From the NCBI GenBank assembly GCA_966210515.1, contig CBIHLM010000057.1, forward strand, positions 1 through 27,438: DNA of 27,438 bases, written 5' to 3'. Positions 1-8,200 of the stretch are shown piece by piece. Made by a program: the position numbers and the translations under genes. The notes below the pieces were generated by a model. That model had not been told where the DNA came from. It saw nothing but the letters and a program-made list of their open reading frames with translations, and searched no databases. The stretch comes from Paradesertivirga sp966210515. Its GTDB lineage: Bacteria > Bacteroidota > Bacteroidia > Sphingobacteriales > Sphingobacteriaceae. Positions within the stretch are counted from its first letter, which is position 1; each line of letters begins with the position of its first letter.

Positions 1-1
1 C

Positions 2-952
2 CAGTTGCTTGAGAAAGCAGATGTTGTACTTCATAATTACCGCCCTGGAGTGATGGAGAGACTGGGTTTTGATTACAAAAGTGTAAGTTTAATAAACCCC
101 GGAGTGGTTTACGGTGAAATTTCAGGTTACGGAACAGAGGGTGAATGGAAAGATAAACCGGGTCAGGATCTTTTACTGCAGTCCCTTACGGGATTGACTT
201 GGTTAAGCGGCAACGCGGCCAGCGGACCTGTTCCTATGGGATTGTCGATTGTTGATATGCTGGCAGGGGCGCATCTTTTACAGGGTGTTTTAGCTTGTCT
301 GTTTAGTAGAAGTATCAGCGGAGAAGGCGCTCTGGTACAGGTTAGTATGCTCGAGTCATCTCTTGATTTTCAGTTCGAAACTATAACCACTTTTTTAAAT
401 GATGGCGGTGCATTACCCGAAAGAACAAAAAGCAATAATGCAAACGCCTATCTCGGTGCTCCTTACGGGATATATCAAACAGCAAACGGGCATATAGCTT
501 TGGCAATGGGTTCTATTCCCGTTTTAGGAGATTTGTTAGGATGCGATGAACTTAAATCATACACCGAAATCTCTGAAGCATTTGAAAAACGCGATGAGAT
601 AAAGGAAATATTAGCCAATCATCTCAAAGGCGAAACAACAGAAAAATGGCTTTCCGTTTTAGAACCTGCCGATATCTGGTGTGCCAATATTTTGAACTGG
701 CAGCAACTGATGGATCATGAAGGGTTTAAAGTTTTGGATATGATTCAGCAAGTTGAAATGTCTGACGGGTTCACTTATCAAACTACCCGCTGTCCTGTTC
801 GGATAGATGGAGAACTCTTTACTTCAGCTAAAGCATCTCCAAAGTTGGGAGAAGACAATGTGAGTATAATTAATGAATTTCGATTGGTGAGGACACCAAC
901 CGAGGCGACCGAGACACCGGGGTTGGTGTCTTCACCAACCATAAAAAACTAA
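2..952 (+). CDS. CaiB/BaiF (class III) CoA-transferase, 5'-truncated by window edge
   Basis: Family III CoA-transferases move CoA between carboxylic acids in the cytosol without a covalent CoA-glutamyl intermediate of the class I type. The visible 317 codons open in mid-gene: frame 2 is open from the first base and the sequence HNYRPGVMERLGF is an internal family motif. The GQDLLLQ stretch holds the Asp expected to be the acyl-accepting nucleophile (the position of Asp169 in formyl-CoA transferase), so roughly the first 110 residues lie upstream of the window. The last ~21 residues are not family sequence: they are encoded by a palindromic element at 884-940, which appears to have displaced the original stop. 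The next gene starts 4 bases after the TAA, so the two are co-transcribed. The acid substrate is unknown; a MaoC hydratase nearby suggests a CoA-ester pathway. Confidence 0.9.
   Translation, partial: QLLEKADVVLHNYRPGVMERLGFDYKSVSLINPGVVYGEISGYGTEGEWKDKPGQDLLLQSLTGLTWLSGNAASGPVPMGLSIVDMLAGAHLLQGVLACLFSRSISGEGALVQVSMLESSLDFQFETITTFLNDGGALPERTKSNNANAYLGAPYGIYQTANGHIALAMGSIPVLGDLLGCDELKSYTEISEAFEKRDEIKEILANHLKGETTEKWLSVLEPADIWCANILNWQQLMDHEGFKVLDMIQQVEMSDGFTYQTTRCPVRIDGELFTSAKASPKLGEDNVSIINEFRLVRTPTEATETPGLVSSPTIKN
884..940. repeat. Double-hairpin palindromic (REP-like) element inside the CoA-transferase 3' end
   Basis: The left arm 884-901 (TTGGTGAGGACACCAACC) and right arm 921-938 are inverted repeats with one mismatch. 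Each arm is itself a hairpin: TTGGTG-AGGA-CACCAA on the left, and a perfect 8-bp stem GGTTGGTG-TCTT-CACCAACC at 921-940 on the right. The 19-base spacer separates them. Nested palindromes at a gene 3' end are typical of interspersed REP/BIME-type elements. The copy number elsewhere cannot be judged from this window. Confidence 0.7.
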
Positions 953-956
953 AGCT

Positions 957-2192
957 ATGAGTGCCGGTGAAAAATTCAGAATAGCAGTTCGCAAGTTTGG
1001 TCCCTTTGAATCAGCTATGGAAAAGCTATGGGATAAATTCTGCAAACAAACAGGCTGTACCCTACAGGCAGAAATGGTGCCTATGGATTTACATCCGCTT
1101 CATGACGCAACCCTTACTCAACGAGGCTTGGCAAATGGCGACTGGGATGTCGCTCACATCAATACCGACTGGATTTATGAGTCCTATACCGGCGGTTCAG
1201 TTGAAAAATTAAACAGATACATAGACACTAAACCGCCAATGAATTACCCGGTAGGATGGAGTAATTCGCTTTTGCGTATGCAGCAATTCGGTGAAGATAT
1301 TGTTGGTTTGCCTTTTCATGACGGACCTGAATGTTTTATCTATCGCAAGGACTTATTTGAAAATGTTCAGGAGCAAGAAACGTATTTAAACAGATATGGC
1401 AAGGCCTTGGAAGTGCCGCAAACCTGGGAAGATTTCCAGCAGGTAGCACAGTTTTTTAATCGGCCCGAGGAAAATTTATTCGGAAGTGTTTTTGCGTGTT
1501 TCCCCGATGGCCATAATACCGTTTTTGATTTTTGTCTTCAATTGTGGACCCGTGGCGGTTCACTTGTAGACGATAATGGAAAAGTCAAAATCGACACCCC
1601 GGAGGCGGTGGAAGGGCTGAGTTTTTATCGTCAGTTAGTGAATGATAAAACGGCCGTTCATCCGAAATCTTCAGAGTACGAGTCAGTACAGGCAGGAATG
1701 GCGTTTGCCCGTGGAGAAGTTGCCATGATGATAAACTGGTTCGGTTTTGCTTCGATGTGCGAGGTGTATGAAGAATCTCAAGTTAAAGGCAAAGTAGATA
1801 TCGCTTCTCTGCCTCATTCTGAAGGAAAAGAATCAGCTTCGTTAAACGTTTATTGGCTCTATACCATCGGTTCAGGCAGCAAGCATAAAGACATTGCCTA
1901 TGATTTTATCCGCTTTGCGGTCAACCAGGAAAATGATAAACTTTTAACGCTCGAAGGCGGCATCGGCTGTCGTATTTCTACTTGGAAAGATGAGGAAATA
2001 AACCAAATCATACCTTATTATCACAAATTAGAAATGCTTCATAAAACGGCTAAATCGCTTCCGCAGAAAAATAATTGGGCTCAAATAGCAGAGATCATAG
2101 ATGGAGCTGTATTAAAAGCTATGAACAGCAGTGTTCCTGCCGGAGAAATTCTTGAATCAGCTCAAAAGAAAATTAAACAGCTTAATACTTAA
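957..2192 (+). CDS. ABC-type sugar solute-binding-protein fold, leaderless (probably cytosolic)
   Basis: This 411-residue protein has the bilobal family-1 extracellular solute-binding fold. Recognisable blocks are the N-terminal beta strand KFRIAVRKFGPFES, the GDWDVAHINTDW block, QTWEDFQQVAQFF, IDTPEAVEGLSFYRQL and the hinge-side FARGEVAMMINWFG. Length is normal for a mature binding protein. The odd feature is the start: there is no hydrophobic leader and no lipobox. An in-frame TAA at 942-944 lies just upstream of the ATG, so no longer start is possible. No ABC permease or ATPase gene is present. It sits 4 bases after the CoA-transferase and 31 bases before the Gfo/Idh gene, so it belongs to that pathway. 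It may sense, buffer or deliver a ligand in the cytosol, or have become an enzyme; none of these is shown by the sequence. Confidence 0.85.
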   Translation: MSAGEKFRIAVRKFGPFESAMEKLWDKFCKQTGCTLQAEMVPMDLHPLHDATLTQRGLANGDWDVAHINTDWIYESYTGGSVEKLNRYIDTKPPMNYPVGWSNSLLRMQQFGEDIVGLPFHDGPECFIYRKDLFENVQEQETYLNRYGKALEVPQTWEDFQQVAQFFNRPEENLFGSVFACFPDGHNTVFDFCLQLWTRGGSLVDDNGKVKIDTPEAVEGLSFYRQLVNDKTAVHPKSSEYESVQAGMAFARGEVAMMINWFGFASMCEVYEESQVKGKVDIASLPHSEGKESASLNVYWLYTIGSGSKHKDIAYDFIRFAVNQENDKLLTLEGGIGCRISTWKDEEINQIIPYYHKLEMLHKTAKSLPQKNNWAQIAEIIDGAVLKAMNSSVPAGEILESAQKKIKQLNT

Positions 2193-2209
2193 GTCGTTTT
2201 GACTTTTAA

Positions 2210-2225
2210 ATTATTAATTAATAAT
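2210..2225. promoter_or_regulatory. 16-bp perfect palindrome overlapping the Gfo/Idh start codon
   Basis: ATTATTAATTAATAAT is a perfect dyad whose last two bases are the A and T of the ATG at 2224. Just upstream, AAGTC-GTTTT-GACTT (2191-2205) forms a small stem-loop at the preceding stop codon. It could be an operator, or simply an AT-rich spacer; sequence composition makes chance palindromes likely. Confidence 0.3.
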
Positions 2226-3309
2226 GCAAATACCATATAAACCTCAATTACCTGAAACACGGCAACCCATCATCATTATTGGGGCAGGCGGAATAGTGAA
2301 GGATGCGCATTTGCCTGCTTATAAACAAGCGGGTTTTGATGTATATGGAATTGTAAACAGAACAAAATCGAGAGCGGAGAAGTTGGCTGCTGAATTTGGA
2401 ATTCTAAATGTATATGATAGTGTTGCGGATGCGGTAGCTAACGCTCCTGTAAATGCCGTTTACGACATTACCATCATGCCCGAGCAGTATGTTGAAACGC
2501 TGAATCAATTGCCTGATGGCAGCGCCGTACTTATTCAAAAGCCTATGGGCGATTATTACTGGCAAGCCAAAGAGATTCTGGAAGTGTGCCGAAGGAAAAA
2601 CCTGGTTGCGGCTATCAATTTTCAGCTTCGCTTTGCACCTTTTGTAAGTGCTGCAAGGTATATGATTGAGCAGGGAATGATTGGTGATATTTATGATATG
2701 GAAGTTCGTGTTACCCTGAAAACTCCATGGGAGCTTTTTCCGCATGTAATGGTTCATCCAAGGTTAGAAATTCAATACCACAGCATCCATTACGTAGATA
2801 TGATGCGCTCTTTTCTTGGCGATCCTGAAAGTGTTTACGCTAAAACTTTAAAACACCCCGCCAAGGAGCTTTCTTCTTCCCGTTCAACTATTTTGTTTGA
2901 TTACGGAGATACTTTGCACGCAGTAATTAATACGAACCACGACCACGATTTTGGCCCGTATAACCAGGAAAGTTTTATCAAATGGGAGGGAACAAAAGGA
3001 GCCATAAAAGCCAAAATGGGACTGTTAATGGATTATCCTCACGGTGTTCCCGACAAGTATGAATATTGCATCTTAGAAGAGGGAAAAGCGCCAGAGTGGA
3101 AAACCGTCGAGCTGGAAGGTTCATGGTTTCCTGAAGCATTTGTAGGTACAATGTCTAACCTGATGCGCTACAAGGAGGGCTCTTCAGATATTCTTTACAC
3201 CAGCGTAGAAGACGTGATTAAAACAATGGCTGTAGTAGAGAGTGCATATATTTCGAGTGATAAGGGCGGGGTTGTTGTAGCTGAACAGTTAAAAGAACGG
3301 ATTCATTAA
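2224..3309 (+). CDS. Gfo/Idh/MocA-family NAD(P)-dependent sugar oxidoreductase
   Basis: This is a cytosolic dehydrogenase of 361 residues acting on sugars, sugar acids or inositol-like polyols. The N-terminal Rossmann domain begins with GAGGIVKDAHLPAY (residues 20-33). The family EKP motif appears as Q105-K106-P107, keeping the catalytic Lys but replacing Glu with Gln. The C-terminal alpha/beta domain follows, with H189-x-x-D192 at the position of the usual H-x-x-D active-site motif. D-apiose dehydrogenase is, to my knowledge, a member of this superfamily, which fits the RLP/kinase pair downstream, but the family covers too many substrates for sequence alone to decide. It is preceded by a 31-base AT-rich spacer and followed by a GC-rich hairpin repeat. 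Confidence 0.9.
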   Translation: MQIPYKPQLPETRQPIIIIGAGGIVKDAHLPAYKQAGFDVYGIVNRTKSRAEKLAAEFGILNVYDSVADAVANAPVNAVYDITIMPEQYVETLNQLPDGSAVLIQKPMGDYYWQAKEILEVCRRKNLVAAINFQLRFAPFVSAARYMIEQGMIGDIYDMEVRVTLKTPWELFPHVMVHPRLEIQYHSIHYVDMMRSFLGDPESVYAKTLKHPAKELSSSRSTILFDYGDTLHAVINTNHDHDFGPYNQESFIKWEGTKGAIKAKMGLLMDYPHGVPDKYEYCILEEGKAPEWKTVELEGSWFPEAFVGTMSNLMRYKEGSSDILYTSVEDVIKTMAVVESAYISSDKGGVVVAEQLKERIH

Positions 3310-3337
3310 GAAACTAGTCGGGCTAAAGGACTGGTGT

Positions 3338-3367
3338 CCCCCGCTTGCGGGGGAATAAAAGGGGGTG
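3338..3367. repeat. GC-rich hairpin element between Gfo/Idh and MaoC genes
   Basis: CCCCCGC-TT-GCGGGGG (3338-3353) is a perfect 7-bp stem with a 2-base loop, followed by AATAAAAGGGGGTGG. No T-run follows it, so it is not a standard intrinsic terminator. The sharp GC-richness in an AT-rich spacer suggests an interspersed palindromic element. Confidence 0.5.
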
Positions 3368-3402
3368 GTTAATGCCTCTTATTGAAAATAAAACAAAAAA
3401 AC

Positions 3403-3846
3403 ATGTATTTCAAATCAACATTTTTTGAAGATTATATTTTAAACGATAAACGGGTTACCCTTGGACGCACAATCACGGAAACAGATTTTGTGGTTCACGC
3501 AGGTCACACCGGAGATTTTTTCCCCCATCATATGGATGCAGAATGGTGCAAAACCCAACCATTCAAGCAACGCATCGCCCACGGAACAATGATATTCAGC
3601 ATTGGTATCGGTTTAACCGCTTCCGAAATTAATCCCGAGGCGATGTCCAAAGGATATGACAGACTACGTTTTGTGAAGCCGGTATTTATTGGAGATACCA
3701 TTCATTCAGAAATTACCATTTCAGAGAAAGCTGAAGCTAAAAAACCTGAATACGGAACAGTAACAGAACATGTTGAAATAATAAACCAGCGCGGAGAAGT
3801 AGTTCTGGTATGCGACCATCTGCTGATGGTCAAGAAAAAAATATAA
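3403..3846 (+). CDS. MaoC-like hot-dog-fold dehydratase/hydratase
   Basis: MaoC-type R-hydratases add or remove water across the double bond of an enoyl-CoA. From the ATG chosen here the protein has 147 residues, the size of a single hot-dog domain. The hydratase-2 motif is seen as TGDFFPHHMD: Asp38 and His43 are the expected catalytic pair, while the Asn that normally follows Asp is Phe40. The QRIAHGTMIFSIG segment is the family's second conserved block. A TTG at 3382 would add seven residues; the ATG is preferred because family members begin close to the FEDY segment. Only 23 bases separate it from the MFS gene. With the CoA-transferase upstream it suggests a step on a CoA-activated hydroxy acid. 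Confidence 0.87.
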   Translation: MYFKSTFFEDYILNDKRVTLGRTITETDFVVHAGHTGDFFPHHMDAEWCKTQPFKQRIAHGTMIFSIGIGLTASEINPEAMSKGYDRLRFVKPVFIGDTIHSEITISEKAEAKKPEYGTVTEHVEIINQRGEVVLVCDHLLMVKKKI

Positions 3847-3869
3847 ACCATACAAAACCAAACTAACCA

Positions 3870-5183
3870 ATGGCATTTACTACCAATCAGGAAACTCTGA
3901 CAGAGGGTACAGAAACAAAAAAAACCGGCAATGAAACCAACTATTTGGTTCCATTTATCCTGGTAACCTGCCTGTTCTTTTTATGGGGAATGGCTCATAA
4001 TCTTGATTCAATTTTAATCCCTCATTTAAAAAAAGCTTGTCAGTTGAATAACCGCCAGTCGACTCTGGTAGATACAGCGGTATTTTTAGCTTATTTCCTG
4101 ATGGCTATCCCCGCCGGGATGATACTGAAACGATGGGGTTATAAAAGCAGCATAGTTTTAGGGTTATTGGTTTTTGCCGCCGGAGCGTTTTTATTTGTTC
4201 CCGCTGCGAACACACGGGCATACGAAATTTTCCTTGTCGCACTTTTCATTATAGGCTGCGGATTAACTATTCTTGAAACGGCGGCGAATCCCTATGCTGC
4301 GGTACTTGGCGATGCAAAAACGGCATCGACACGACTTAACCTGGCGGCATCTTTTAACGGTTTGGCGGCAATGGTTGCTCCTATAATCGGAACAGTATTC
4401 ATCCTTTCCGGAAAAGAATATACCGCAGCCGAGTTGGCTGCAATGCCCGATACTACACGTATGGCTTATCTTATGGAAGAAGCAGCCTCGGTGAAAATGC
4501 CTTACACTGTTTTAGGAATGGTACTGGTACTAATAGCCATATTGTTTTACTTTATGCATGTACCTGAGGTAAAACCACAGAGTGACGATGTTACCGCTAA
4601 AGGCGGCTTTTTTGAAGTTTTAAAGCACAAGCACTTGTCATGGGCGGTAGTTGCTCAGTTTTTCTATGTCGGCGCTCAGGTATGCGTAACCAGTTTCTTC
4701 ATTCGGATGGCTCAAAAGGGTGGCGGATTGGATGAACATACCGCCGGATATTACCTTGGAGTGTACGGTTTCTTATTTATGGCGGGCCGGTTCGTAGGTA
4801 CCGCTTTCTTAAAGTTCACCAGTTCACAGGCGCTTTTATCCATCTATGCTGTAATTTCTGTGCTGCTTTGTGTTGTTGCTATTTGGGGAGATGGCGCTTA
4901 CGTAGTGTACGCTTTAGGTGGGCTGGGCTTTTTTATGTCTATCATGTTTCCAACCATTTTCGCTTTGGGAATTACTAATCTTGGTGAAGGCACAAAGGCT
5001 GGTTCATCCTGGATTATTATGTCGATAGTTGGCGGGGCGATACTGCCTTACCTGATGGGAACTGTGATAGATTTAAATAACGATAATATTCAACTTGGTT
5101 ATACAATTCCTTTACTCTGCTTCCTGGTGATTTTGTATTATGGCATTAAAGGGTATAAACCGGTTAGTAAATTAGCCGATTAG
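3870..5183 (+). CDS. FucP-like sugar:proton symporter (MFS)
   Basis: This is a 437-residue, 12-helix inner-membrane carrier of the FHS (fucose:H+ symporter) branch of the major facilitator superfamily. After a ~25-residue polar N-terminus, TM1 contains FFLWGMAHNLDSILIPHL with Asp46, matching the essential TM1 Asp of E. coli FucP. TM4 carries the family signature ILETAANPY with Glu136, matching FucP Glu135. Retention of both acidic residues supports proton-coupled uptake of a neutral sugar released by the hydrolases downstream. The ligand could be L-rhamnose, L-arabinose, L-fucose or another pentose; the family is not selective enough to say. The stop codon is the first base-paired element of a long hairpin (5182-5214). 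Confidence 0.92.
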   Translation: MAFTTNQETLTEGTETKKTGNETNYLVPFILVTCLFFLWGMAHNLDSILIPHLKKACQLNNRQSTLVDTAVFLAYFLMAIPAGMILKRWGYKSSIVLGLLVFAAGAFLFVPAANTRAYEIFLVALFIIGCGLTILETAANPYAAVLGDAKTASTRLNLAASFNGLAAMVAPIIGTVFILSGKEYTAAELAAMPDTTRMAYLMEEAASVKMPYTVLGMVLVLIAILFYFMHVPEVKPQSDDVTAKGGFFEVLKHKHLSWAVVAQFFYVGAQVCVTSFFIRMAQKGGGLDEHTAGYYLGVYGFLFMAGRFVGTAFLKFTSSQALLSIYAVISVLLCVVAIWGDGAYVVYALGGLGFFMSIMFPTIFALGITNLGEGTKAGSSWIIMSIVGGAILPYLMGTVIDLNNDNIQLGYTIPLLCFLVILYYGIKGYKPVSKLAD

Positions 5184-5214
5184 CTTTCCAAAAGTTTAGA
5201 ACTTTTGGAAAGCT
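5182..5214 (+). terminator. 15-bp perfect stem-loop at the MFS stop codon
   Basis: AGCTTTCCAAAAGTT and AACTTTTGGAAAGCT are perfect inverted repeats around a 3-base TAG loop. The structure begins inside the MFS stop codon. No T-run follows, so it is not a textbook intrinsic terminator. It could stop or slow transcription, or protect the 3' end of an upstream mRNA, separating the uptake genes from the exported hydrolases. Confidence 0.5.
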
Positions 5215-5226
5215 TAAATGAAAAAA

Positions 5227-5252
5227 TGTCATGCTGAGCGGAGTCGAAGCAT
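5227..5252 (+). repeat. Interspersed repeat, copy 1
   Basis: This 26-base sequence contains GCTGAGCGGAGTCGAAGCAT and recurs with one mismatch, in the same orientation, at 8638-8663. The two copies bracket the GH106-type gene. It resembles small intergenic repeats seen in Sphingobacteriaceae genomes. Confidence 0.7.
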
Positions 5253-5265
5253 CGAATAAAAACAA

Positions 5266-8200
5266 ATGAAATTATTAAATACCATCGTTTACATTTTCCT
5301 GTTGCTTTGTTTCTCCTTCAAAGAAGTTAAAGCTCAATCCAATGACTCTGCCAAGTCCTGGGTGTTTTGGTATTGGATGCAGGCAGGTGTTTCAAAAGAG
5401 GGCATAACCGCCGATCTTGAAGCCATGAAAGAAGCCGGGATCGGCGGCGCTTATCTCATGCCGATAAAAGGTGCAACAAATCCGCCATTATTTACTCCCG
5501 TCGCAGAGCAGTTAAGCCCGCAATGGTGGGAAATGGTGAAACATTCACTTAGAGAGGCCGACCGTTTGGGTCTGAAAATCGGAATGCACGTAAGCGATGG
5601 CTTTGCGCTGGCTGGTGGTCCATGGATAACTCCGCAGCTATCTATGCAAAAGGTAGTTTCCAGTCAAATAGCGATAACCGGGGGAAAGAAAACTAAAATC
5701 ATCCTCCCTCAGCCGGAATCAAAAGAAAACTACTATAAAGATATAGCCGTTTATGCTTTCCCTTCGGTACCGGGAACAAATGTTTCTACCAGAACAATTG
5801 TTCCGAAAATCACGACCAGCACGGGAGTTAATGCTTCTTTTTTAGTTAAGGGAGATAATAAAGAAGCCCTGAGATCTAACGATCCTCTCTGGATTCAATA
5901 CGAATTTGAAAGGCCATTTACTGCACGCACAGTTTTTATCCATACTAATGGAAACAACGTTCAGGCGCATCGTTTACTGATTGAAGTTAGTGATGATGGA
6001 AAATCGTTTCGCTCCATCGGACGATTAGAGCCACCCCGCCATGGATGGCAGGATACCGATGCCGATATTACCCACAGCATTAATCCAATCAAAGCAAAGT
6101 ATTTTAGGTTTACTTTTGATAAATCAGGTTCTGAACCCGGAGCCGAAGATTTGGATGCAGCAAAATGGAAGCCTTCTTTAAAGCTTGTGCGTCTTGAACT
6201 TTCTGCAGAACCACGCATTCATCAGTTCGAAGGCAAATCAGGAGCAGTTTGGCGGGTAAGCAAAAGGACCACAGTACAGCGAATTGCTGATAATCTTTGT
6301 GTTCCACTGAATAAAATCATAAACCTTAGCGATAAGCTTAACGCGGATGGCAGCTTAAACTGGAAAGCCCCAAGAGGCAACTGGACAATCATTAGAGTTG
6401 GACATACATCCACCGGGCACACCAATGCAACGGGAGGTGCCGCCGCCGGATTAGAATGCGATAAATTTAATCCTGAAGCTATAAAACTGCAATTTAATAG
6501 CTGGTATGGCGAAGCATTGCGTCAGGCCGGACCTGATCTCGCACCCCGCGTTTTAAATACTTTCCATGTGGATAGCTGGGAATGCGGCAGTCAGAACTGG
6601 TCGCCTGTTTTTAGAGAGGAGTTTAAAAAGCGAAGAGGCTACGACTTGCTTCCCTACCTGCCTGTAATGGCTGGAATTGCGGTCGAAAGCGCTGAAACAT
6701 CGGAGAAATTTCTATACGATGTAAGAAAAACAATAGCCGAATTGGTAGTCGATAAATTTTATAAAACCCTGGCAGATTTAGCTAAACAGAAGGGGGTAGC
6801 CTTCACAGCAGAAAGCGTGGCGCCGACAATGATAAGCGATGGTCTGCTGCACTATAAAACGGTAGACATTCCGATGGGAGAGTTCTGGCTAAACAGTCCG
6901 ACCCACGATAAACCAAACGACATGCTCGATGCGATTTCCGGCGCACACATCTACGGCAAAAATATCATTCAGGCTGAAGCATTCACCACCGTGCGTATGG
7001 CCTGGAACGAACATCCCGGTATGCTTAAAACTTTACAGGATAGAAATTACGCCCTTGGAATCAACAAAATGGTGTATCATGTTTTCACTCACAATCCATG
7101 GATGAACAGAAAACCCGGAATGACTTTGGATGGTGTAGGTTTATACTTTCAGCGCGATCAAACCTGGTGGAAGCCAGGAAAGGCCTGGGTTGAATATGCA
7201 GAGCGCGTGCAAAGACTTTTACAGCAAGGAAAGCCAGTAGCGGATATCGCTGTTTTTACAGGAGAAGATCTTCCGAGGCGTTCGGTTTTGCCGGATAGAT
7301 TGGTGCCTTTTTTACCGGGTATTTATGGAAAGGATGTCGTTGAAGCTGAAGTAAAACGTTTAGCTAACGCTGGCGAACCGATGCGTCAGATTCCGGCAGG
7401 TGTATCAAATTCGGCTAATATGGCCGATGCGGAGGATTTTGTTAACCCCTTACGCGGATACGCCTACGACTCGTTTAACCCGGATGCTTTGCTTTCTGCT
7501 AAAGTGGTAAATGGAAATGTGGTGTTCGAAAGTGGAGCAACATATAAACTGTTAATCATTCCGGGAAAAAGCCGATTAAACCCAAATAACGATTGGATGA
7601 GCCTTGAGGTAGCCGAAAAACTTTTGGAACTGGCGAAGTCTGGAGCACGGATATTGATTTCGGAAAAGCCGAAATATCAGCCGGGTTTGCAACAGGTTGA
7701 TGCGGTTAAATATGCTAAGGTTGTTGATGAATTATGGAATGGCAATTTCTCTGGAAATATAATCAGGGGTATTTATCATGATGAGACATTCGATAAAATA
7801 GGGATTGCAAGAGATCTGATGGTTAAGGATAATTCTAAGGATTATGCAAAAAATATCGCCTATACTCATCGGCAAGACGGACTAAATGATATTTACTTTA
7901 TTTCTAATCAGGAAGAAAAGGAAAGAGTCTTAGAGTTTTCCTTCAGACGGGAAAGCAATGTAATTGAACTATATGATCCTGTTGCCAACCGAAAATGGCA
8001 TGCAAAGGATTTTAGGTTTGAAAATAACCGTACGGTAGTTCCAGTAAAACTTGCGCCTAACGCTTCTCTATTTGTAATTTTTAAAAAAGCAACCAAAGGG
8101 CCAGCTATAAAAAAGACTCAAAATTGGACTGACTTTGAAAATCTTCAAACCATTGCAGGTCCATGGAAGGTCAGTTTCGATTCGTCGCTAGGTGGCCCCG

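Noticed and set aside
2404..2757. Minus-strand 117-codon open frame inside the Gfo/Idh gene
   Set aside because: Antisense to the conserved Rossmann/QKP region, with no domain signal of its own.
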